Origin: Mesorhizobium sp.
GTDB taxonomy: Bacteria > Pseudomonadota > Alphaproteobacteria > Rhizobiales > Rhizobiaceae
DNA: 64,000 nucleotides
Direction: 5' to 3'
Assembly (NCBI GenBank): GCA_004020545.1
Contig: SAQE01000010.1
Span: 62,001-126,000 of the forward strand
Within the stretch, counting starts at the first letter, position 1, and each line of letters starts with the position of its first letter. Shown here in pieces: positions 1 through 7,052 of this stretch. The translations under genes and the position numbers were made by a program. Under the pieces are notes generated by a model. It had not been told where the DNA came from and made no database searches. It worked only from the letters and a program-made list of their open reading frames with translations.

Positions 1-220
1 GATAAGCCGAAAGGCTCGGCGGCGTGCGCACATAGTCGCCGTAGATGGTCGTGTATTCATGCGGCACGGCCCACGGGCCGAACACGCTGGTGACGGCGAT
101 GAATGCCAGGTAATAGAGGCTGAACATGGCGGCGCGGTTGCGCTTCAGTCGCGCCCAGGCATTGCCCCAGAGCGAGCGGCCGGCGATCGGCTCGGGAACG
201 GCGACGGCAAGGTCAGTCAT
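1..220 (-). CDS. oppC: Oligopeptide ABC transporter permease OppC, 5' part only
   Basis: Only the first 73 codons lie in the window; the gene runs off the left edge. The start is ATG at 220, overlapping the last 8 bases of oppB, which implies translational coupling. The visible protein begins MTDLAVAVPEPIAGRS and continues with SLWGNAWARLKRNRAAMFSL-type residues, the usual cytoplasmic lead and first membrane helix of OppC/DppC inner-membrane permeases. OppC pairs with OppB to form the channel of a binding-protein-dependent peptide importer. The identity rests on the N-terminus plus context (oppA-oppB-oppC order). The ATPase genes oppD and oppF are expected just beyond the left edge. Confidence 0.85.
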   Translation of the reverse strand, partial: MTDLAVAVPEPIAGRSLWGNAWARLKRNRAAMFSLYYLAFIAVTSVFGPWAVPHEYTTIYGDYVRTPPSLSAY

Positions 221-1136
221 AGCGCACCCTCGGATCAACGACCGCGTAGAGGAGATCGACGATCAGGTTGAAGACGATGGTGAAGAGCGCGATCACCACC
301 ACTGTGCCCATGACCAACGTGTAGTCGCGGTTGAGCGCCGCATCGACGAAATAGCGGCCGACGCCCGGGATGGAGAAGATGGTCTCGACGATGATCGAGC
401 CCGTCAGCAGTGCGGCCGCGGCCGGACCGGTGAAGGAGACGATCGGCAGGACGGCGCCGCGCAGCGCGTGCTTGACCACCACCGACCAGTCGGAGAGGCC
501 GAGGGCGCGGGCCGTGCGGATGTGGTGCGAGCGCAGGCTCTCGATCATCGAGCCGCGCATCAGGCGGGCGACGATGGCGATCTGCGGCAAGGCGAGCGTC
601 AGCACCGGGCCGACCTTGTTGATTAGGGCGCCGTCGCCCCAGCCGCCGATCGGCAACAGCTTCCAGGACAGCCCGAAGGCGAGTTGGATGACCGGCGCGA
701 TGACGAAGGTCGGGATGGTGCTGCCGGCGGTGGCTAAAGCAATCACGGAATAGTCGGCGAGCCTGTTCTGATTGAGCGCCGCGATCGTGCCGAGGATCGA
801 GCCCAGCAGCAGTGCCAGCACCAACGCCGACGAACCGATCTGCACGGAGATCGGCAGGCCCTTGGCGAAGAGTTCGGTGACGGTGAAGTCAGGCAGGTTG
901 TAGCTCGGGCCGAAATTGCCGCGCAAAAGATTGCCGAGATAGTGGACATATTGCAGCCAGAGCGGATCGTTGAGGCCGAACTGGGCTTCGAGATTGGCTC
1001 TGATCTCGGGGCTCAGGCCCCGCTCCTGGTTGAACGGGCCGCCGGGAGCGACGCGGATCAGGAAGAACGCCACCGTCACGATGACGAATAGCGTCGGGAT
1101 GGCGGTCAACAGCCGCCGGAAGACATAACGCAGCAT
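213..1136 (-). CDS. oppB: Oligopeptide ABC transporter permease OppB
   Basis: A 307-residue inner-membrane permease, the normal family length. The N-terminus MLRYVFRRLLTAIPTLF followed by a long hydrophobic helix and the APGGPF motif (about residues 30-35) is the classic OppB start. Several further hydrophobic segments follow, and the EAA-type cytoplasmic loop that contacts the ATPase is seen around residues 207-232 (RTARALGLSDW). It ends with DPRVRYD, also typical. It lies downstream of oppA with a 175-bp gap that holds a stem-loop, and overlaps oppC by 8 bases. It forms half of the peptide translocation pore. The specific peptide substrate cannot be told from sequence. Confidence 0.95.
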   Translation of the reverse strand: MLRYVFRRLLTAIPTLFVIVTVAFFLIRVAPGGPFNQERGLSPEIRANLEAQFGLNDPLWLQYVHYLGNLLRGNFGPSYNLPDFTVTELFAKGLPISVQIGSSALVLALLLGSILGTIAALNQNRLADYSVIALATAGSTIPTFVIAPVIQLAFGLSWKLLPIGGWGDGALINKVGPVLTLALPQIAIVARLMRGSMIESLRSHHIRTARALGLSDWSVVVKHALRGAVLPIVSFTGPAAAALLTGSIIVETIFSIPGVGRYFVDAALNRDYTLVMGTVVVIALFTIVFNLIVDLLYAVVDPRVRYD

Positions 1137-1265
1137 CGGCGCCCCGCTTCAGCCAGGGCGACAGCTCTCCGGACGAGACCGTGGCGCGCTGGCATCTCTG
1201 ATCTTCGCACCGGATAGCCTGAAAATCCAATCCGACTTTCGGCCCGGTACGACGACAGACCGCGA

Positions 1266-1293
1266 CCGCCGCTGCTCAAAATGGCAGCGGCGG
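1266..1293 (-). repeat. Stem-loop between oppA and oppB
   Basis: Perfect 10-bp inverted repeat (CCGCCGCTGC at 1266-1275 and GCAGCGGCGG at 1284-1293) with an 8-base loop, about 18 bases after the oppA stop. There is no T-run on the transcribed strand, so it is not a standard intrinsic terminator. It is more likely an mRNA stem that protects the oppA message from 3' decay or partly attenuates read-through into oppB. Confidence 0.6.
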
Positions 1294-1311
1294 CACGGCC
1301 AAGGTTACTTG

Positions 1312-2904
1312 TCAGTCCTTGGAGATGAAGCGGGACGGATGGATATCCATCACATTGTCGTCGAAGCCATGCAGCTTCGAGGAAACGATGTCGTGGTAGC
1401 TGTAGTAGAGAAGCGGGATCTGGCCGACGTCGTCGACGAGGATGCGCTCGGCCTCGGCGAGGTCCTTCATGCGCTCCTCAGGCTTGCCGCCGGCGGCGGC
1501 TGCCTTGTCCATCGCGGCCTCATAGGCCGGACTGTTGTAGTTCGAATAGTTGTTGCCGCTTGCCTTGCGGGAGATACCGAGGAAGGTCTCCGGATCCTTG
1601 TAGTCGGCGATCCAGGCGGCGCGGGCAACGTCGTAGTTACCCTTCTGCTCGAGGAAGCTGTAATGGGTCTTGGTGTCGGTGTTGAGCAGCGTCACCTCGA
1701 TGCCGAGCGGCTTCAGCTGCTCCTGGATGGCGACCGCCGTGTTCTTATGGTTCTCCGAGGTGTTGTAGCGGATCTCCATCTTCAACGGATGCTCGGGTGT
1801 ATAGCCGAGTTTCTCGAGGATCTTCTTGGCAGCGTCCTCGCGGTCGATCTGCGGCATGTCGGCGTATTTGGCCAGTGCCGGCGTGTAGCCCTCGATGCCC
1901 GGAGGCACCATCGAATAGCCGGGCAGCATTGAGTTCTGCCAGACCTTCTCGGCGAGGAAGTCGCGATCGATCGCCATCGAGATGGCGTTGCGCAGCTCGA
2001 CATTGTCCCACGGCGCCTTGTCGGTTTTGACCGCATAATAATATGTGCCGAGATATGGCCCGACACGAACCTGGTCACCGAATTTGGTTTTAAGATCGGC
2101 GAGCTGTTCGGTAGGCAGGTCACCATAACTGTCGAGTTCGCCGGCCTCGAAGCGCTTCATCGCCGACGAGCGATCCTCCGTCGGGATGTAGTTGACCACG
2201 TCGAGCTTGACGGACGCTGCATCCCAGAACTTCGGATTCTTGACCAGTTTCATGTGATCGTTAGGAACCCATTCGGCCAGCGTATAAGCGCCGTTGGAAA
2301 CCAGCTTGCCCGGCTTGATCCAGTCGGCGCCGAGCTTGTCCATGGAGGCCTTGTTGACCGGATAGGTCGCCTGGTGGGTCAGCATCTCCAGGAAGTAGGG
2401 CGTCGGAGCCTTCAGCGTGACTTCAAGCGTGTTGGCGTCTACTGCCTTCACGCCCATATCCTCGGCCTTGCCCTTCTTGGTGTTGAAGTCCTCGGCCCCT
2501 TTCACCGGATAAAGCATCGAGGCATATTCGGCAGCGGTGGCCGGATCTTCCAGCCGATGGAATGAATAGACGAAGTCATCCGCCGTCACCGGGCTGCCAT
2601 CCGACCAGAGGCCGTCCTTGCGCAGCTTGAAGGTGTAGACAGTGCCGTCATCGGACACCGTCCAGCTTTCGGCGGCGCCCGGAATGAGGTTCGTCTTCTG
2701 GTCATGCATGACGAGGCCCTGGAACAGGTCGCGTATGATATCGGCTTCGTAGACCGTCGACGTCTTGTGCGGATCGACCGTCTCCGCCTCGGCGGCGGAT
2801 CCGCGGTTGTAGACGGTTTCGGCGAAGGCCGGCGTGTAGAAGGCCCCGGTCGCCAAGGCCATGGTGGTGGCGAACACGGTCGCCTTCAGCAGATTTTTCA
2901 GCAT
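1312..2904 (-). CDS. oppA: Oligopeptide-binding periplasmic protein OppA
   Basis: A solute-binding protein of family 5 (about 530 residues), the receptor of the peptide importer. I chose ATG at 2904 over the longer open frame to 2970 because it is preceded by AAAGGGAGAACTTC (a good ribosome site) and starts a clean signal peptide, MLKNLLKATVFATTM, with cleavage likely after the PAFA segment (about residue 31). The mature start AETVYNRGSAAEAETVDPHK and the nearby RDLFQGL are typical of OppA-type proteins. The strong ribosome site and the stem-loop after the stop suggest it is made in excess over the permeases. A promoter candidate lies at 3021-3049. The ligand is inferred to be oligopeptides from family membership. 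Confidence 0.93.
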   Translation of the reverse strand: MLKNLLKATVFATTMALATGAFYTPAFAETVYNRGSAAEAETVDPHKTSTVYEADIIRDLFQGLVMHDQKTNLIPGAAESWTVSDDGTVYTFKLRKDGLWSDGSPVTADDFVYSFHRLEDPATAAEYASMLYPVKGAEDFNTKKGKAEDMGVKAVDANTLEVTLKAPTPYFLEMLTHQATYPVNKASMDKLGADWIKPGKLVSNGAYTLAEWVPNDHMKLVKNPKFWDAASVKLDVVNYIPTEDRSSAMKRFEAGELDSYGDLPTEQLADLKTKFGDQVRVGPYLGTYYYAVKTDKAPWDNVELRNAISMAIDRDFLAEKVWQNSMLPGYSMVPPGIEGYTPALAKYADMPQIDREDAAKKILEKLGYTPEHPLKMEIRYNTSENHKNTAVAIQEQLKPLGIEVTLLNTDTKTHYSFLEQKGNYDVARAAWIADYKDPETFLGISRKASGNNYSNYNSPAYEAAMDKAAAAGGKPEERMKDLAEAERILVDDVGQIPLLYYSYHDIVSSKLHGFDDNVMDIHPSRFISKD

Positions 2905-2988
2905 GAAGTTCTCCCTTTGGACGCGGCCCCTCAACCACGCCTTGAGTGTTGACGCCCCGGAACCGTCCAACGGGCTCCTTTTGAGCGT

Positions 2989-3010
2989 GCCGCCGGTCCC
3001 TTCCGGCGGC
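2989..3010. repeat. Perfect 8-bp inverted repeat in the oppA leader
   Basis: GCCGCCGG (2989-2996) and CCGGCGGC (3003-3010) flank a 6-base loop, in the predicted 5' untranslated part of oppA. It would fold as a GC-rich hairpin in the message. Its function is unknown. Confidence 0.45.
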
Positions 3011-3020
3011 TGGTGGCGGG

Positions 3021-3049
3021 AGACTAGACAGAGCGAAATCTTATTTCAA
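3021..3049 (-). promoter_or_regulatory. Candidate sigma-70 promoter of oppA
   Basis: Reading the minus strand, TTGAAA (plus 3044-3049), a 17-base spacer and TAGTCT (plus 3021-3026) form a plausible -35/-10 pair about 115 bases upstream of the oppA start. This is a motif match only. A perfect inverted repeat abuts the -35 box (3050-3078). Confidence 0.4.
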
Positions 3050-3078
3050 CTGCTCACTGCTTGACGTTGAGTGAGCAG
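3050..3078. promoter_or_regulatory. Perfect 9-bp inverted repeat, candidate operator between oppA and tadE
   Basis: CTGCTCACT (3050-3058) and AGTGAGCAG (3070-3078) are exact reverse complements around an 11-base spacer. The repeat sits directly upstream of the proposed oppA -35 box, in the divergent oppA/tadE interval. This is the position expected for an activator or repressor site. The regulator is not in the window. Confidence 0.5.
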
Positions 3079-3193
3079 CGCTCCGCTAAAACAGCGAAGT
3101 CTAAAGCTAAAACCCTCCATTCAACTTGGTGCACCTTTCGGTTGTTCCGGCTGTTTTCTGTTTCTGCAAGCAGGCTTTGGCATTCTCCGGACC

Positions 3194-3640
3194 ATGCTGA
3201 AGAACCGAAAATTCCTTGCTCCTTGGTCTCGTTTCCGGGCTGACGCCGCGGGCACGTCAGCGGTCGAATTCGCCATGCTGGCGCCGATCTTCATCCTGCT
3301 TCTGCTCGGCATGGTTGCATATGGAATCTATTTCGGCGCCAGCCATTCGGTGCAGCAGATCGCCGCCGATGCGGCGCGGACGGCGATTGCCGGTCTCAAC
3401 CAGACGGAGCGGCAGGCGCTGGTCAGCGATTTCATCGCGCACGACGTCGACGGCTATCCTTTCGTCGACCCCAACAAGCTGACGGTCAACGCGCAGGACA
3501 GCGCGGTCGACGGCAGCCAGTTCGTCGTCTCGGTCAGCTATGACGCTCGCAACCTGCCGATCTGGAATCTGTTCCCGAAGCTGCCGCTGCCAGGCACCAC
3601 GATCCAGCGTCAATCGACGATCCGGGTCGGAGGCATATGA
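3194..3640 (+). CDS. TadE-like pilus-assembly/pseudopilin-type membrane protein
   Basis: A 148-residue protein of the TadE family, using ATG at 3194; the longer open frame upstream (from 3071) has no family-like sequence. After a short basic lead the pattern GTSAVEFAMLAPIFILLLLG (about residues 19-38) is the TadE signature: a glutamate just before a hydrophobic helix, as in type IV pilin-like leaders. The rest is extracytoplasmic, with the QIAADAARTAIAG stretch common in the family. It overlaps the next gene by 4 bases (ATGA). TadE proteins are minor pseudopilins of Flp/Tad pili, but no other tad or cpa gene is nearby, so its partner machinery must be elsewhere or absent. Confidence 0.8.
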   Translation: MLKNRKFLAPWSRFRADAAGTSAVEFAMLAPIFILLLLGMVAYGIYFGASHSVQQIAADAARTAIAGLNQTERQALVSDFIAHDVDGYPFVDPNKLTVNAQDSAVDGSQFVVSVSYDARNLPIWNLFPKLPLPGTTIQRQSTIRVGGI

Positions 3641-5400
3641 TGCGCAAACGCGCGGGGGGTTTGATGGGCGCGACGCGACGGCTGATCGCCGACCGGCGCG
3701 GCAACTTCGCGGTCATGACGGCGCTGTGCACGCCGGTGGCGTTGGTGCTGACCGCATTCGCGGTCGATGAGGGCTCGCTCTACAACGAGCGCCGCGCCGC
3801 GCAGTCGATCGTCGACCTCGCCGCGATCACCGCTGCCGCCCATATCAACAATGCTGAGCAAGCGGTGCTGACGACGCTGAAGGATAACGGAATCACTTCC
3901 GTGGCCGTGCAGCAGCAGGGCGTCGACATCGCGCCGACCGGCAGCAAGGCGGTCGTTCAGGTCGTGCCCGGACGCTATTCCGCGATCAGTTCCATAGCCG
4001 CCGGCAGCCGCTTCGAGGCCGGCAAGCTGCCCTACAATGCCGTCCAGGTGTCGCTGAAGAAGCAGGGCACACTCTATTTCGCCGCTTCGATGATGACGCC
4101 GCCGGTGATCGGCACGACCGCCACCGCCAGCGCCCAGCCCGAAGCGGCGTTCTCGGTCGGGTCGCGGCTCGCCAGCGTCAATGGCGGCATTCTCAACGCG
4201 CTGCTCGGCGGACTTCTCGGCGGCAACATCTCGCTCAGCGTGATGGACTACAATTCGCTGATCTCGGCCGATGTCGACGTGCTCTCCTTCACCGACGCGT
4301 TGGCGACGCAACTGCATCTGACCGGCGTCACCTATTCGGACGTGCTCACCTCGAAAGCGACGATCGGCCAGATCGCCACCGCCATGGCCAACGTGCCCGG
4401 GCTCGACCGCACCGCCAAGCTCGCGCTGCAGACCATGGCTTCCAGCGCCACGAACAACGTCAAGATCCCGCTCAGCCATCTCGTCGACCTCGGCTCGGTG
4501 GGCAGCCTCGGCCTCGGACAGAAACCTGCCGGGCTTTCGGTCGACGCCAGCGCCATGAGCATGCTGAGTGCGGCCGCGGCGCTCGCCAACGGCACCAACC
4601 AGGTGTCGGTCAATCTTGGGGCGACAATACCCGGGCTGACATCGACGACGCTCCAGATCGCCATCGGCGAGCCGATGCAGAACTCGCCCTGGCTGGCGGT
4701 CGGAGAAATGGGCACGGTTGTGCGCACCGCGCAGACGCGCATCAAGCTCAATGCCAGCGTCACCGTCGGCACGTCCAACCTTGGCGGCGGCATCAAGCTG
4801 CTCGCCGTCAACCTGCCGCTCAATGTCGAAGTCGCCTATGCCGAGGCGAAGCTGACCGACATAAGCTGCCCGACAGGCCCTTCCAGCATCAAGGTCTCCA
4901 TCGCCGCACAGCCCGGCGTCGTCGAAGCGCACCTTGCAAACAGCAACAGCAATGCCAGCGGCTTTGCCGACTTCACGCAGCCGCAGTCCTTCTCTAACGC
5001 CGACATCGCGGACCTAAAGCTGTTGCTCATTCCGCTGCTGCAGGTAACCGGCTCCTCGGCCTTCTCGGTCACCAACATGACGCCGACGAACCTCACCTTC
5101 AGCGCCACCGATATCGCCAACAAGGCGGTCAAGACGGTGTCGACGAAGAACTTGACGCAGTCGCTCACCACCTCGCTGGTCAACGACCTGTCGCTGACGG
5201 TCAATGCGCTCGGCCTCGGCATCGATGTGACCGCACTGCTCGGCACGGTGAAGCCGGCGGTGACGACGCTGCTCAATGGCGTGACTGCGCCGGTCGACAA
5301 CCTCGTCTACAACGTGCTTGCAGCACTTGGCGTCCATGTCGGCGAGGCCGATGTGCGCGTCACCGGCGCGGTCTGCGGCCGTTCGGTGCTCGTCCAGTAA
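3637..5400 (+). CDS. TadG-like Flp pilus-associated surface protein
   Basis: A 587-residue protein beginning with a basic lead and the family pattern RRGNFAVMTALCTPVALVLT (about residues 20-41), a single N-terminal membrane helix. It is followed by NERRAAQSIVDLAAITAAAH, the conserved segment after the helix in TadG-like proteins. The remaining ~500 residues are Ser/Thr/Ala/Leu-rich with many VNLP-, SLS- and TSLV-type stretches and are probably exposed outside the cytoplasm. I see no von Willebrand A motif (DxSxS), which some TadG proteins carry. It is translationally coupled to the TadE-like gene. The function is inferred: a surface or pilus-anchoring role for this pair. Confidence 0.72.
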   Translation: MMRKRAGGLMGATRRLIADRRGNFAVMTALCTPVALVLTAFAVDEGSLYNERRAAQSIVDLAAITAAAHINNAEQAVLTTLKDNGITSVAVQQQGVDIAPTGSKAVVQVVPGRYSAISSIAAGSRFEAGKLPYNAVQVSLKKQGTLYFAASMMTPPVIGTTATASAQPEAAFSVGSRLASVNGGILNALLGGLLGGNISLSVMDYNSLISADVDVLSFTDALATQLHLTGVTYSDVLTSKATIGQIATAMANVPGLDRTAKLALQTMASSATNNVKIPLSHLVDLGSVGSLGLGQKPAGLSVDASAMSMLSAAAALANGTNQVSVNLGATIPGLTSTTLQIAIGEPMQNSPWLAVGEMGTVVRTAQTRIKLNASVTVGTSNLGGGIKLLAVNLPLNVEVAYAEAKLTDISCPTGPSSIKVSIAAQPGVVEAHLANSNSNASGFADFTQPQSFSNADIADLKLLLIPLLQVTGSSAFSVTNMTPTNLTFSATDIANKAVKTVSTKNLTQSLTTSLVNDLSLTVNALGLGIDVTALLGTVKPAVTTLLNGVTAPVDNLVYNVLAALGVHVGEADVRVTGAVCGRSVLVQ

Positions 5401-5408
5401 GTGGGCTG

Positions 5409-7052
5409 TCAGCCAATTCTCCCGACGAAGCAACCCACCGGCGGCAGCGCCAGCGCAATCTCTTCAAGAACCCCGCCAAGAACGCCGGCGACATCAACGG
5501 CAAGAGGCGTTATTTCGACATCCCTGATCTCCGCCGGCAGTGTCCAATTCACCGGCTCAGCGGCGAAGTTGAAGACGCATAACAATTTCTCGTCTTCGTG
5601 CTCGCGCACAAAGGCCAGCACATCGCCCTCGGCATCGAGAAAGCGGATCGAGCCGCCGATCAGCGCCGGATGGCGCTTGCGCAAGGCAAGGATCGAGCGA
5701 TAGGCGGCAAGCACGGAACCATCTTCGCCGTTCTGCACATCGACCGCGCGAGCGCGATGCGCCTGCGGCACCGGCAGCCAGGGCTTGGCCGTGGAGAAGC
5801 CGCCATTGTCGGCGCCTGCCTCCCAGACCATCGGCGTGCGGCAGCCGTCCCTGCCTTTCACACCCGGCCAAAAGCGGATGCCCAGCGGATCGCGCAGATC
5901 CTCATAGGCAAGCTCGGCTTCCTGCAGCCCGAGCTCTTCGCCCTGATAGAGGCAGATCGAGCCGCGCAGGCAGGAAAGCAACGCAATCGAGAATTTTGCC
6001 AGCGTATCCAGATTCTCGCCGGGCCGCGCCCAGCGGCTGACATGACGCACCACGTCGTGGTTGGAGAAGGCCCAGCAAACCCAGCCGTCGGCAACCGCGT
6101 TCTCGAAAGCCTCGACGCAGCCGCGCACGTGAGCGGCCGAGAATTGCGGACCGAGCAGGTCGAAGGTGTAGCACATCTGCAGCTTGTCGCCGCCGGACGT
6201 GTAGGCGGCGAGCGTCTGCAGCGAGCGCTCCTCGTCGCCCACTTCTCCGACCGCGGCGCGGTCCAGGTACTCGTCGAGCAACGCTCGGAAACGCTTCAGG
6301 AAGTCGAGATTTTCCGGCCGCGTCTTGTCGAACAGATGCTCCTGGAAGGCATAGGTGGTGGTCGCACCGTTGGTGCCGGCGACGCTCGAAGCCAGCGGCG
6401 GGTTGTCGCGCAGCCAGCGGTCGTGGACATAGTAGTTGACCGTATCCAGCCGAAAACCGTCGACGCCGCGCTCCAGCCAGAAGCGCACCGTATCCAGCAG
6501 CGCGTCCTGAACCTGCGGAGTGTGGAAGTTGAGGTCGGGCTGCGCGGCCAGGAAATTGTGCATGTAATACTGGCGGCGGGTGGCGTCCCACTCCCACGCG
6601 GGACCGCCGAACAGCGATTGCCAGTTGTTGGGCGCACTGCCGTCCGGCTTGGCGTCGGCCCAGACATACCAATCGGCCTTGGCATTGTCGCGGCTGGCCC
6701 GGCTTTCGACGAACCATTCGTGCCTGTCGGATGAGTGGGAAATCACCTGGTCGATGATGAGCTTCAGGCCAAGCCGATGCGCCTCGGCAACCAGCGCATC
6801 GAAGTCCTCCAGCGTCCCGAACATCGGATCGATGTCGCGATAGTCCGACACGTCATAGCCCATGTCGGCCATGGGTGACTTGAAGATGGGCGAGAGCCAA
6901 ATGGCATCAACGCCGAGCGAGGCGACATGGGTGAGCCGCGACGTGATGCCCTTGAGATCGCCGCTGCCGTCGCCGGTCGTGTCCTGGAAGGAGCGCGGAT
7001 AGATCTGATAGATCACGCAGCCGCGCCACCACTCGGCATTGCCATCGGCCAT
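5409..7052 (-). CDS. GH13 alpha-glucosidase / alpha-amylase family protein
   Basis: A 547-residue cytoplasmic glycoside hydrolase family 13 enzyme; no signal peptide is visible. The start WWRGCVIYQIYPRSFQD is typical of the oligo-1,6-glucosidase/alpha-glucosidase subgroup. Catalytic motifs are present: DGFRLDTVN (nucleophile Asp about residue 203), VGEVGDEE (acid/base Glu about 270) and FSNHDVVR (Asp about 333). Its start codon shares one base with the stop of glgX (TAATG), so the two are co-translated. Substrates are probably maltose or malto-oligosaccharides released by GlgX and GlgP. It resembles rhizobial AglA, but that name is not certain because the transporter genes of the agl operon are absent here. 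Confidence 0.88.
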   Translation of the reverse strand: MADGNAEWWRGCVIYQIYPRSFQDTTGDGSGDLKGITSRLTHVASLGVDAIWLSPIFKSPMADMGYDVSDYRDIDPMFGTLEDFDALVAEAHRLGLKLIIDQVISHSSDRHEWFVESRASRDNAKADWYVWADAKPDGSAPNNWQSLFGGPAWEWDATRRQYYMHNFLAAQPDLNFHTPQVQDALLDTVRFWLERGVDGFRLDTVNYYVHDRWLRDNPPLASSVAGTNGATTTYAFQEHLFDKTRPENLDFLKRFRALLDEYLDRAAVGEVGDEERSLQTLAAYTSGGDKLQMCYTFDLLGPQFSAAHVRGCVEAFENAVADGWVCWAFSNHDVVRHVSRWARPGENLDTLAKFSIALLSCLRGSICLYQGEELGLQEAELAYEDLRDPLGIRFWPGVKGRDGCRTPMVWEAGADNGGFSTAKPWLPVPQAHRARAVDVQNGEDGSVLAAYRSILALRKRHPALIGGSIRFLDAEGDVLAFVREHEDEKLLCVFNFAAEPVNWTLPAEIRDVEITPLAVDVAGVLGGVLEEIALALPPVGCFVGRIG

